Shown piece after piece: positions 50,095-61,766 of a DNA stretch of 64,000 bases (the stretch's first letter is position 1; each line of letters opens with the position of its first letter). The translations under genes and the position numbers were made by a program. The stretch is from Trochalopteron elliotii (Eukaryota > Chordata > Aves > Passeriformes > Leiothrichidae). The notes beneath the pieces are model-generated. The model had not been told where the DNA came from. It saw only the letters and a list, made by a program, of their open reading frames with translations, and made no database searches. The stretch lies in assembly GCA_024734555.1 (NCBI GenBank), contig JANPWX010000081.1:2192431-2256430 (forward strand), read 5' to 3'.

Positions 50095-51880
50095 TCAGAG
50101 CCCGGTGCCAGATCTGTGCCTGCAGCCTGGGCTGCTCTGGCGGGGGGCTCAGCAGTGCCAGCACTGTCTTCTTTAAATGACAGGCATTAACCTGGAGTGC
50201 TTTCTTCAGACAAGGGCTCATGAAATAAAATTAAAAGGAGTGCTAATATCAGTAAGACAGCAAGTATGTCAGTGTTTTGAGGAGTTCTTAAGAACTCATT
50301 GCTTTGTACAGGTCATTCTCCAGTTGCTCCAAACTAGAGGACAGACATTTTGAAAGAGTTTAGTTCTTAAAGAGTTTCTGGAAACTCTGACCAGACAAGG
50401 AGATCCCTATCTGACTTCCTTTCCCCTATATGCTCTCTCAACCCTTTCCCATGTGGTGGATAAGAACTACACAATGCAGCCAGTCCAATCCTTTCTTTCA
50501 GACCCAACACCCGTGCTAAAATCCCCGTGCAACAGCCCTCTGATCCACCACCAGCTTATGCCACTTCTCAGCCCAACGTGGCACCCTGCAGTGACAGTCT
50601 CTTCTAGCAAAGACTCTTGGCTGCTTTGCCTGTTCCCTGGGACTCCCAGGCCCTTTCCCTCACCCTGGAGGTCCCTGTGCAGTGTCAGGCAGCAGAGCTG
50701 TTGGGAAGCCAGGGAAAAGCTGAAGTAGGGTTATGAAACGCTGCAGTATGACCAGAATGTAAACTGCAGAGTCTGTGCACTGAGGCCAGCAGCCTCCAGC
50801 TCTGGAACACAAAGTGTTGCCGAAGGACAGGCAGCGCGAGAAAGTCAACAAAATGAAGTGTTAGTGAATGTAGCAGCAACCCATGTCTCCTAAGGTTATA
50901 CTTTTTATGAGTTTGTTTTTTAATGACAGCATAGCTAACATGATTATGTTTCCATTAACATAAAAGGCTTGAAAGAAAATTCTCCTTATCTATCCTGCAG
51001 CCACTAAAGTCCCATTCACAGAGAATTCAACTGCATTAAGAGACAACCGTGAGTCTCCATATAAAAAAATATGGAACACATACATAGCATACCATTGCTA
51101 GCAAATACATTTGCCATTTCTGTACTTAAAAGCAGACATGCAGGTTTAAACACGTGCACATCATTCTGGAGAACATATGCAGAAGAGCAGGACCTGACCC
51201 ACAGTATTGCGGAGCTCCTGGAGCACACACCTTCCAGCTCCAGGAGACCAAACCACCACCCAGCAGCACCTGTGCCCCACACTGTACCCTGGAACATTGA
51301 CACAACAATGTTGTTTCAGAGAACAAATGGCCCTTGAGCTCTCATTTGGAGGCACTGATGTTCCCAAGTGCACATTTACCCTTTACAGGCTAAGAGGAGG
51401 TAAAACTTCCAATGTATCACTTCAACACCACCTCAACTCAAGGAAAAAGAAAGTTGTGCCAGATTTTCTTAGTATGATTTAATTTTGGCCTTAAAAGACA
51501 GGCTATTTATTTGATTCCTGTGAATACTTTACTGTCCCAGTAGCCTCTATATGTTCAGCAGCTTACTATATATAATATTTCTAGGTTTTGCTCTGTAACT
51601 GCAAGAAAGAATGAAAGGGATCACAAGCACTACACATAAGAAAAAAACTGCTGTAGAGCTGCCCTAGTTGAGCACAGGGTTTTAAAGAAGCCCTGTCTCA
51701 ACAATCTCAGCATTCCCACCCCTTCTCAATTCCTGCAGTGGCTGAAGGCAGTGCAAATGGGAAAAGGACACCACAAGAGCAAAAGCAGTCTTGTTCTTTG
51801 CTCTGTTAAAAAATGAGTCCTGCAAAGGGAGGTCAATGCAATTGTATTCAGAAATCTCAGCCTGGTCTGAGCTTTTTTTT

Positions 51881-51903
51881 GGTTGGTTGGTTGGTTGGTT
51901 AGT
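51881..51903 (+). repeat. (GGTT)n microsatellite
   Basis: Five GGTT tetramers in tandem follow a T8 run. Confidence 0.9.
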
Positions 51904-54900
51904 TCTTTATTCCCAGAAACTGGATAGCTTCAAGAGAAAACATGAGGATCTGAGCCACCTGCATTTCCCACCCTGCTTGGTATGGGCAGGTTCTGTAGGG
52001 AGAATGTAACACCAGAACCTCTTACCACACCCAAGCATAAAGCATCTTTTTGAAGAAAAACAGAAGCAGCTTCATTCCTAAAAACTCAACTGCGAGAAGC
52101 CTCTATAACTGACTGATATAACAGTACTCCAAAGGAAAAGAAGATCATTCCTTTCAAAAAGTGCATTTCATTCAAAAAGGGCGTTCATGGCAGAAAACCC
52201 TGTAGCCAGAAATGTCACGATCCAGGTGAAGGGCTGCAGACCCAAACAAACATTCACATCTACAGACCTGGGGCTGCAGTTTGTTTGCACCCAACATCAG
52301 TCCCAAATCAACAGTTCCCCAGGCATGAGCTTGGCCACCCTGGCTTGCTTCCCCACAGGCAGACAGCCCCACAAGTGGGGTATATTTGAACAGGAACTGT
52401 ACCATGGCTTGTACGCCGAATCACGTAACAAAAATGAGAAAAAGAATTGATGTGAACAGTTACAAGAAGCCCCCGAAAATAACCTGCCTTTCTGTATGAA
52501 ATTAATTTGGTAGCCCCAAATTGTTCTGTGGACAAACTAAATCATTTCAGCCTCCATAGCTGTCAACCTGGCAGCCTTCAAAGAAACTGATTCCCCATGA
52601 AAACATTTAAAAGCCATCAGATATCTGGTAAAGGTGAATATAGATAGGATTATGGACATGCCATGCTTGTGTGGGATAGAAGAACAAAAGGATCATCTCA
52701 GTGTGAAAAACTAGTACCAAAAATCAAAGTTATACCAATGAGTAATTTACTGGATTTTTTTATTTTTAAGGCTTAACCACGTATCACTGAGTTTAGTGCA
52801 TACGGTTTAAGCTTATGGCATTTACTAATGCTGAAAATACACAACTACTTTTGTAAGACCTTGTAAATACAATTGTCTTTGCCAAAGAAACACTGGACTC
52901 CAACTGGTTTCAGATATTTTTAATACCCGTAACCCCAAACCTCTACTCAGTGTGGTTTTCTTTCACGGTATAAGATTAATTATCACGGGAAGTGCACATT
53001 TTGTAAAGAATGATTTAATTTGCTTCATGTGTAAGTGACAAAGACTGAATTTGCAGGGCAGGTACATTTCCCCTTTTGCTTTAATTTTAAACTTCATTGC
53101 AATTTAGAGGAAATATTCCTTTCCTAAGACTATAAAAGTCAAGCCAGTAGAGCCCCTGACTCTTGCCCCACCAGCTCCCTAGCAGCACAGGGCAGAGTGC
53201 CCTGTACCTGCGGGATCCCATCCTAGGCAGGGACCACGCCGGTCCCAGTCCCAGCGATGAGCTGGCCAGCCCTCAGCACCCCTCTGTGCTCCTGCAGGAA
53301 AAAGCAAAGGCTTGGAAGGAAGGGAGCTGTAGAGGTTGAGTGGCCATACAGAGCCAGGGCAGACTTTGCTGGTACTTTACATGCAGAACACAAGAAGGCT
53401 GCAGATATTTTGCTCTAGCTAAAAGGCGTTTGCCTCTCAACGCCTTCAGCTCGGAAAATTATCAACTATTCCACACACAAGGGCAGCTCCAGGAAAGGTT
53501 AGATCCCATCAAGGCTATTCTTCGTAAGCCTCTTTGCCATTTTCAAAGGCCATTTAATTGTGAGCTCTGGGGTTGGACCGGTGGGGGAGGATTTGTGTGT
53601 ATGCCCTCATTGTGAGCACCGTCTGAAGTGAAATGCCAGCTCAGCAGTTTCAGGCAGCCTCAACCACACTTGGGAATGCTGTAGCATCCTTAATAGATCT
53701 GCAGCAAAGTGTTTGCCAGAGTTTCAAACTCTGGTGAACAAGGCCCTTTACAGCCTGCAAGTCAGAAAGACATGAAAAGTGTAGTCTCAGTCCTCTTGAC
53801 TAGCAGCAGCTGAAGCAGAGTGAGAGTATGTGCAGAAATAAGTACTCGAAATGCTTTTCCAACAAACCACCAACACAAAAAGACATTGGCACACACAGTT
53901 TTGCAGTTTTGCAATATTGCACATGCTCAGAGGATGTATTTTTTAATTTGGCTCTACATTTAGGTCAGCTAAATTGATCACTTGCTTCTATATGACAGGC
54001 ATTCTGAAACAAAAATACAAGCGCACTCACTTGGCTTATTTTCCTCTTTCTCACCTGACCTGAACTGCAGAAGTGGAAAGGAAATTAAAACCAAGCCTGA
54101 AAGAAGACAAGCAGCAATGGCTAGTGGTGACACCATGGCATGGGTGTGACTAGCACACTAAACACCCTGATAATTCAGTGGGACGAAAGCATCGTCTTCA
54201 TTTGATATGTCCCATGGGAACCACAGGACTACTTCATTAAAGGATGATTATATTATATTAGCAAGGATAATGTTTATGTAGGGAATTCTGTCACACTATG
54301 CCTGTGTGAACTGCTCTGCTCCTGCCAACAGTAGAGATTTGTCTCTCATCACTGTCAGCAGAGCCAACAACACACAGGATTGGAAACCTGAAATCAAGAG
54401 ATGATATCCTAACAGACACACTGGCTGAATTACAATTGCCTTGTTATGACTTGATCAATCTGGACAAAATACAGTCATTTTTTCTTCATTCTTTTTATAT
54501 TACTTCTTAGCAACACCAGCAGCAGGAGGATTTGAAAGCAATGCTCCCCCACACCCAAATTCTTGCACAAATCCCCCCCAACATTCCTGCACAAGCCACG
54601 CTGTAACATTCACAAATCTTTTAACTGTTTTTGATTGCACTTCTTCTCCCTCATACTTTAAAAAACAAAAAAATTAGGTCCCCTGTATTCACTGCTCAGC
54701 TCCAGAGCAGAATTTTAGGTTGCAACTGCAGAGTCTTTTCTAAACTCTTACAGCCCCCTTCATTGGTGATAGCAGAGCCAGTTCTGCTGCGCTTCTCTCC
54801 ACACCTTTCATTAGAAAATGCGACATGAACAACATGTGCAAATGCATAGATGCGCACAGAATAAAAAATTCCATCATGTAGCAATAGTTACATATACTCA

Positions 54901-55627
54901 CAAAAAAGTGCCAAAATTATAGGGGCATTGCACAAAGCTCTGAACTCACCCCTTTTCAAACAAAATTATTTACAATACTTCTCACCTTCTGGCTTTATGA
55001 TGAATCAAACGTTACTCCAACCACCTTATGACTGTTGTCAAAAAGCCAAAATAAACATGATAGTTGTTTGGATTTTACTAAACTAACCTAAATGCAACTG
55101 AAAGAGCTTTTATGAATAGACACTAGCTCTCATTTAAAAGGAAAATATTTTCAACAGAAGATGACAGTGACTGCAGAGAAATACTTAGTATTTCTCTTTT
55201 TACAGTGCTTCATTAATTCCTAAGCTAAAACAAGTTAGTGCTATGGAAAGTATTAGCAATGTAAAAAGGTGACACTCCTTTGTGCTTTACAAAGAGCTAC
55301 TGTTTTCATCTGTAAATCTAGAGACTACTGATCTGTGCAGAGATTACTTCTCTTTAAGCCAAGGATCAGCGTCTCTTCAGCAGGAATTTGACTTTAGCCT
55401 GTTTTATTGGCTTTTGCAAGATTTATCAGACTGCTGAAGGCAGGCACCGATACATATTAAAGTTTCTTGCCGATACTGGAAATGAAAAACAGGAGAAGGG
55501 CCAAATATCAGCTGTCAAGTACTGAATAGTAACCGTTTTTTTCTCCCCTTGATGTTAAACATTTATTTTGTCTGCTCTGTCAGGGGAAAAGATTCTCCAC
55601 TCAGTGGCTTGGTTTGGGTGAGCCTTG

Positions 55628-55640
55628 CCCCCCCCCCCCC
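55628..55640 (+). repeat. C13 homopolymer
   Basis: Thirteen C in a row on the + strand lie about 400 bases outside the CpG island. Length may be unstable or misread. Confidence 0.85.
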
Positions 55641-56263
55641 GGCTTGTCACTCTCGGCTGATCTATTTGCTCTCCAAAGCCTCTCCTCTCCACTTCTGCCA
55701 AAGCAATTTCACTGCAGGGTCTTGTCAAATCCAGGCTCAGACAAGCGATGGCCTTGAACAATTCCTTAGTGCTAAAAAGGTCAAAGATCCCCGGTATAAC
55801 CAGGTTCCTCGCTTCCTCAGCTCTGCATACATACGCCTGCAAAAACCTCTCTGCCCAACTCCAGTGCAAGACACCTCCGCTGTCCCAGGCTGCAAGATGT
55901 TTTACAGCAGCTATTAAAAGGCAATATAAGGTGCCATATAGCAACAAGAAATACAGTACTCGCAGTGCAACCGCCCGGAGGGAATCCCCTCCCCAGCCTC
56001 TTCTGCCTATTAACCTGAAAGATTACTTCTAAGCGTGAAATTACGGGGGGGAAGAAGCCATACACCCCCGAGCACGTTTGTTTTCAGGAATCCCGCTGAA
56101 GTTCACGCCCGCCCCGAGGTGCCCCACAGGCGATGTGCAGCGCAGGTGACGCTGTGCAGCACCGCGCTACCCCCAAAAACCTGCCGAGGCGAGCCCCGCG
56201 CATCCCACACCTCCGGCAGAGCCGCGATTCCCTGGCTCGGCTTCTCCCCTCACCGGCCCGCAC

Positions 56264-56320
56264 GGGCACCGGCACAGGCAGGTACAGGCACAGGTACGGG
56301 CATCGGCACAGGTAGTGCCA
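56264..56320 (+). repeat. GGCACA/GGTACA minisatellite inside the CpG island
   Basis: About nine imperfect hexamers of the GGCACA, GGTACA and GGTACG kind follow one another. The repeat lies on the intron side of the presumed Dp71 first exon. Confidence 0.8.
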
Positions 56321-56499
56321 CGCGTGCGTGCCGCTCACACCGCCATCTCCTACGTGTGCCAACGGGGCGCATCCAGCGCTCAACTACGGCCTCGGGAGCG
56401 GGGAAAAGGCGCCGAACCAAACGCCCTTCCAAGTTCTCAGAAGAAACCCGGCGGCAAGTTGCGATTTCCCGTGTAAGCGATGACAGGTACGCCGCCCGC

Positions 56500-56894
56500 N
56501 NNNNNNNNNNNNNNNNNNNNNNNNNNNNNNNNNNNNNNNNNNNNNNNNNNNNNNNNNNNNNNNNNNNNNNNNNNNNNNNNNNNNNNNNNNNNNNNNNNNN
56601 NNNNNNNNNNNNNNNNNNNNNNNNNNNNNNNNNNNNNNNNNNNNNNNNNNNNNNNNNNNNNNNNNNNNNNNNNNNNNNNNNNNNNNNNNNNNNNNNNNNN
56701 NNNNNNNNNNNNNNNNNNNNNNNNNNNNNNNNNNNNNNNNNNNNNNNNNNNNNNNNNNNNNNNNNNNNNNNNNNNNNNNNNNNNNNNNNNNNNNNNNNNN
56801 NNNNNNNNNNNNNNNNNNNNNNNNNNNNNNNNNNNNNNNNNNNNNNNNNNNNNNNNNNNNNNNNNNNNNNNNNNNNNNNNNNNNNNNNNNNNNN
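56500..56894. other. Assembly gap of 395 Ns, probably hiding Dp71 exon 1
   Basis: All bases are N. The gap is flanked by GC-rich sequence on both sides and by a short (AG)n run at its right edge. Dp71 starts with the seven-residue leader MREQLKG encoded by its own first exon; that coding sequence is not present in the visible flanks on the minus strand, so it most likely lies in the gap. This is inference from position. Confidence 0.6.
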
Positions 56895-57100
56895 AGAGAG
56901 AGAGGAGGCGGCGCTGCCCCGCCCCGCTCCGCTCCCGCCCGGCGGCGGTGCCGGCTCTGCACGCCCTCAGCCCCGATCCTCCCCCTCTCATCCCGGCTGT
57001 GGGGCGGCTGAGGGCACCTCGCCCCTCCCCGGCCGCCCCGGGGCTGTGCAGCTATTCTGGAGAAAGCCCGTGGGGCTTCCTTTGACTTCCTTTTTTTAGG
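56895..57100 (-). promoter_or_regulatory. DMD: Candidate core promoter of Dp71 with GC boxes
   Basis: On the transcribed strand this stretch contains GGGGCGGGGC (+ positions 56916-56925), a full Sp1-type GC box, then CGGGGCGGCCGGGG and GGGGAGGGGCGAGG further upstream. No TATA box is visible. It sits immediately upstream of the gap in the direction of transcription, as a TATA-less Sp1-driven promoter should. The exact start site cannot be placed because of the gap. Confidence 0.6.
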
Positions 57101-57247
57101 GTGTTCTTTGCCCTGGCGCTGGCTGGCCGGAGAGAGGGGTGTGCTGAGAGGCGGCAGATCAGTTCGCCTTCAGCGGGCTTGGGAAGAAAACTTAGCTAAA
57201 ATATGCACCGAATCCAGGCAGATTTGAAATGGGCCTTAACCTGCACC

Positions 57248-57269
57248 TTTTTTTTTTTTTCTTTTTTTT
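57248..57269 (+). repeat. Poly(T) run, T13-C-T8
   Basis: A T run with a single C interruption lies just outside the CpG island. On the transcribed strand it is A-rich. Confidence 0.9.
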
Positions 57270-57689
57270 CCAGCGTTTAATTTTGGTGCTTAAAATGCCG
57301 AGTGGTTTATTTATGACTGGATCAGGTAATTTCATTTCTAAGGGCTTGCCCTGGCCCCGCAGGGAAGGAAGGGTGAGCTTCACCCCGCATCTGTCAGTGC
57401 AGAAGAAGTAGTTCTGCTCACGCCGAGTAACTTGTTGCAGTGTTTCCTTGCATTAATTCCTACGCAATATGCATTACACAAAAAAAAGCCAACAGTCTCC
57501 TTTTAGTGAGAAAAACAAGCACAAGCACTTCAGCGTGGCCAGTCTCCCCTCGTTCACGTTGTACATCTATGTCCTTTATTCATTAAAATAAGGCTCCCGG
57601 TCCTTCCCATAACCAAGTAGTTTTTCAAGCCTTACATATTATGATTTCCTGATAAAGCCACCCCAAAACCAATGTTTTTCAAATCAGTT

Positions 57690-57905
57690 TCATAGAATGG
57701 TTTTGGTTGGAAGGGACCTTAAAGAGTATCTAGTTCCACCTTCCCTACCACTAGACCAGGTTGCTCAAGGCTCCATCCAGCCTGGAACACTTCCAGGGAT
57801 AAGGCATCTCCAACTTCTCTGGGCAACCTGTTCCAGTGCCTCACCATCCTCACAGAAAAAGATTTCTTCCTGGTATCAAATCTAAATCTATTCTCTACCT
57901 TTCAA
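57690..57905 (-). mobile_element. CR1 LINE 3' fragment
   Basis: The + strand reads CATAGAATGGTTTTGGTTGG, then AAGGGACCTTAAAGAG, and later CTTCTCTGGGCAACCTGTTC and CAGTGCCTCACCATCCTCAC. This is close to the reverse complement of the typical avian CR1 3' end and is the best preserved of the short copies here. It points the same way as DMD and lies about 0.6 kb upstream of the presumed Dp71 core promoter. Confidence 0.93.
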
Positions 57906-59014
57906 ATGTACAAAATAATCTTCCTGTTTTTACACTGGGAAGATGCACACCTAGAAGCATGGAAAATTCATCCCACCCATTACATGGATGTCAGTAGACA
58001 TTGAAGTTGGAGAGTGTAAGCACCTGCCTAAGCACCAGGAAATTTAGGGCACCCCTCAAGGCTCCAGGTAGTTGGAGTACTGGATTGTAAGAAAAGTTCA
58101 ACAAGCAGTTCAAGGAAAGCCCACAGGTTTGTTTTATTTGTTTGTTGGTTTGTTTTTTTTCTCCAAGCATTAATGTGAGAGATGCTAAAGGTTCAACCCC
58201 CCAGGGCCTCAAATGTAAACATAAAAATTATTTGAATTAAATGCTAAATTCTCATAGTTTCTAGATTATTTAGGTTGCTTTAAAAGGTCTAAATCACAGT
58301 TTTCAGTAACCTTCTATCTGTAATACTACCCCAATGTGGAAAGAAAATAGAAGAATAATTTTTGTGTAAACATAAATCGGCATGATAAAACTCATTAGAC
58401 TGTGAATTTTCCATTTAATTCAGTGGACCTGGTATTAGATCAATTGCTCTATCTGAATCTTAGTTTTGACATGAAAAACTGGCTGAAGGCTGTCAATTGT
58501 GTTATATCAGCAGTCTTACATTTTTGCATTTTTTAGCCGAGTTTTAAGAAGTGACAAAACTCTCCTTAAGTCTTTAAAACAGGATGATTTTCATCCTAGC
58601 TGGGAGGAACCTCAGGGTTCAGTACAAGGAGAGAGCAGCTGCTCATGTCATACAAAGGGACGGGTAGCCAGAGGCCAGACGTTTCACAGCAAAAGTGGTT
58701 TGTTTTCCTTCAGAAGTATCTAGCACTGATTCCCCGATACACATTCCTGCAATTTTCACTCTTTCTGGAGCTTCCTGGCCTGCCTCAACAGAAGCTTGAT
58801 GCTGCTATTATCATGCTGGTCTTCTTTCCCATACAATAGTGCCAAGTAATAAGAATTTAAAAACCAGTCTGAATTTCTCATACTTTGCATAATCTTCTTT
58901 CTCCTTCAGTTACAAATAAAGCATTGTATTCAATTAGACTCACAGCAGGTGAAAACCCCAATTAGTGAATCCATTTTCTTGGCTCTTTTTCCCTACCTTA
59001 CACCCACACAACAC

Positions 59015-59034
59015 TTTTTTTTTTTTTTTTTTTT
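59015..59034 (+). repeat. Poly(T) homopolymer, T20
   Basis: Twenty consecutive T follow CACCCACACAACAC. On the transcribed strand this is poly(A), but no retrogene-like sequence lies beside it. Confidence 0.9.
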
Positions 59035-61730
59035 AACAATAAAGGGTAACTCTGAGTCATTCTCCAATTGAAAAGCAAATTAACCCTTTGATCTCCCAAA
59101 TCAAACTATTACTCACTCAAGAACATCCAGGGCAAAACAAGAATGTTGAAGGATTAAGGGATTAAGGCCTATTGACTTTATAAATTGATTTTTAAAAAAA
59201 ATCTATTTAATGTAGTTCTGATTGTTGTCTCCAAATTCACAAAAGCTTTTAACTATTTTGATTGACCTGGAAATTATATTTTTGCTGTATAATGTGCACA
59301 AGTAATACCACTCTTTACTCCAAATTACTTTTAAACTCTCCATAATTTATTACGTAAATATATTTTGTTTGCAGTGTAAATGGTCACTGTATTTGGCCTT
59401 TGTAACTGAAGCCAATTTTTATGCCATACTTAATTTTAAGCCATTTATTTGATAAAAGATAGTCACCTCCCTATAAAAAATAAAACAGGCTTACAGAGTA
59501 AGCAGAGTTTTAATTCCCTGTGGTACTTTTCTAAGGCAAGGGCTCCTCAGTCAGCTTGTGCACCTATAGAGACCTTAATCAGAAGACAAGCAGTGTTTAT
59601 TTTTCCTATACTGTTGTTTTGTCCTGGACTGTATCTAATCAATGTATCTATGTCTTCAGCATTTAATAACACCAGGTGCTTAAAGGGAGATCACGGCTGC
59701 CTAAAAAATGAGGGATGATATTTAGAAGTGGTCTTATTACCCCAAAACTCTTTCAGGAAAAAAAGAAAAATAGGAAGATGAATTGGATTTGCAGTCGGTC
59801 TGACTCACTACTCACTCTCCAAAGGGTCACTGGAATTTCTGCATTTAAGAAAACAAATTTTTCACTTTTAATAAGTTCTTCTCAGAATGTTGTCCCTTTT
59901 TGATGGAGAAAGAGCAAGAGTCGTGTACACATTAAAACTAATTATATGAACATAAAATAATTGATTCCTAAGCATTAAGACTTGAGTACAAATCTTTGTA
60001 AGTTTTATGTACAGGATTGGCATCATCACTCCATGTTACAGACAGATGTGGAAACCCAGCTGCAGAAATGGGTAGGGACTTGCCTGAAACTAAGGTAGAC
60101 ATTAAAGGTACAAATTTGCTTGTAAGTTTAGCATTTTATGGGTTAGAAAACTAAAGCAACATTTCTTTAATTTTACTGTAATTGAAGGTGAAGATACAAC
60201 ATTTTCCTATTAGCTAAGTCTTGCTTCCAGAGCTCTCTGAAGTGTGTAGCCTCCTTGTAAGTGTGGCTTTACCATTTCTCAGTTATCTGGGCAATGGATT
60301 AGTTTGCTTTGCATTTAAGAAGATATTGTGGTGCCCTGCGTTTGGCTGGCTAATCCGTTACACTGTTTGAGTCTATTTTCTTTTTCTTGGTATAAATAAA
60401 TGCTAAAAATCACTTGGGATGGCACAATGGCACTTTCCTGGATCATGTGTCTTAAATATGCTCCAAGGGCTGACACCTCCAGGGTGTCTGGGCAATTGTT
60501 CATTGCTCTCTCAGAACAGCCAAGAAGAGAATACTGGTTTGGATGCTGCTAGTTTGTTTTGGGTTTTGTTTTGGTTTTTTTTTTTTTCCTTTTTGCATAT
60601 TACCACTGAAAACACATTAAAATACTGTAAATGCAACAAAGAAAATAGTTTTGAAATGCTTCATTCATTTCCCCCAACACTGCACTGTAAATTAAAGACC
60701 TAGTAAAAGATTCATAGCTCAGTATAAGTAAATTCAGCTATTTACACCATAGTATATGGGGAAGGAGCCTACCACTCCCTGTCCAGAGGGAAACTCAACC
60801 TCTGTCCAACATGAAGGATGACAAGCTGGTGCTTCTTCTTACCCAGGCTCATTCTCTGCCCTCTAAGGCAGGTAACTGGCAAATGGAGCTCACAAGATTT
60901 TTTTTCACTGAGATATTCTTAGAATAGACAGAGGAAGACATATCCTCTTTTTTTATTCTTATTTTTTTATTTAAACTAAATCTGCAGTAAATGTTACAGA
61001 GCTTGCAGCAATGTAATGCCCAGTATGGAAAGCGTTGGTACCCGGCACGTGTGACAGGAACACTTCTGTTCCTGCTGAGTGCACAGCAGCACAGTTTTCA
61101 CATTCCTTTGGGCTGTACTTGCTTTTACTACAGTAAGGACACCTGATTAAAAGTGAAATCTTAGTCACCCTACAAGATGGGTACAATGGAGCCTCAGGAG
61201 CAGCCTGTGTGTGCCTTATGTTGCACCACTCTGCATGCTGTTGCTGAAAGGTGAATGAGAGGGTGCCTGTCATTTTGAATATATTAAATATATGTATGAA
61301 TTCCAGCCTGAGGAGATCTTGGAAAGGAAAATTTTGAGAGGCTACATTTATTTTTTAAGGTGATAGTGACAGTGGCAGAATGTTCAGTCTCTACTGCCAC
61401 GTGTATGACCTTGAAGAGAGGAGCAGGATGGAACTGAGGTTAGGTGTGATTGCACACATTGCTGGAAGGGGTGGATAGCACATCCTGATCCCACCAGCAC
61501 CATGAGCTCTTCAGGTAAGCTCCTGTAAATAGCAAAAGCTCTTTTCTCCCTTCCATAAGAAACGACAGCAAAGAAAGAAAATTAAGGAAGGAGTAACCCT
61601 TACTCTTCTGGGATGAGTGTGAATGGTCCCAAAAACAGGAGATCAAGAAGCAAAATACTGACATAATGCTAGAAAACTCAAAGTAGGAAACCGCCTTCTG
61701 AAGTAAGGCTTTTGGAAAGCTAACAAGAGG

Positions 61731-61766
61731 AAAAAAAAAAAAATATATATATATATATAGATATAT
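61731..61766 (+). repeat. A-run followed by (TA)n microsatellite
   Basis: Thirteen A run into about nine TA dinucleotides, then a GATATATTA-type remnant. It is simple sequence in the upstream part of intron 62. Confidence 0.9.

Larger units (their letters stand above)
56036..57180. promoter_or_regulatory. DMD: CpG island around the presumed Dp71 start
   Basis: CpG dinucleotides and GC content rise sharply here compared with the AT-rich introns on both sides. It is the only such island in 64 kb. It lies about 6 to 7 kb upstream of exon 63. In mammals the Dp71 promoter is a GC-rich, TATA-less housekeeping-type promoter in intron 62, several kb upstream of exon 63, so position and character agree. 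The middle is an assembly gap of 395 Ns. Confidence 0.75.

Noticed and set aside
53127..53300. TATAAAA followed by a GC-rich patch as an antisense promoter
   Set aside because: A single TATAAAA in AT-rich introns is expected by chance, and no exon-like sequence or CpG cluster follows it.
56035..57099. 354-codon open frame across the gap
   Set aside because: More than a third of it is unknown residues from the Ns, and the visible part is GC-rich island sequence and a hexamer repeat without protein similarity.
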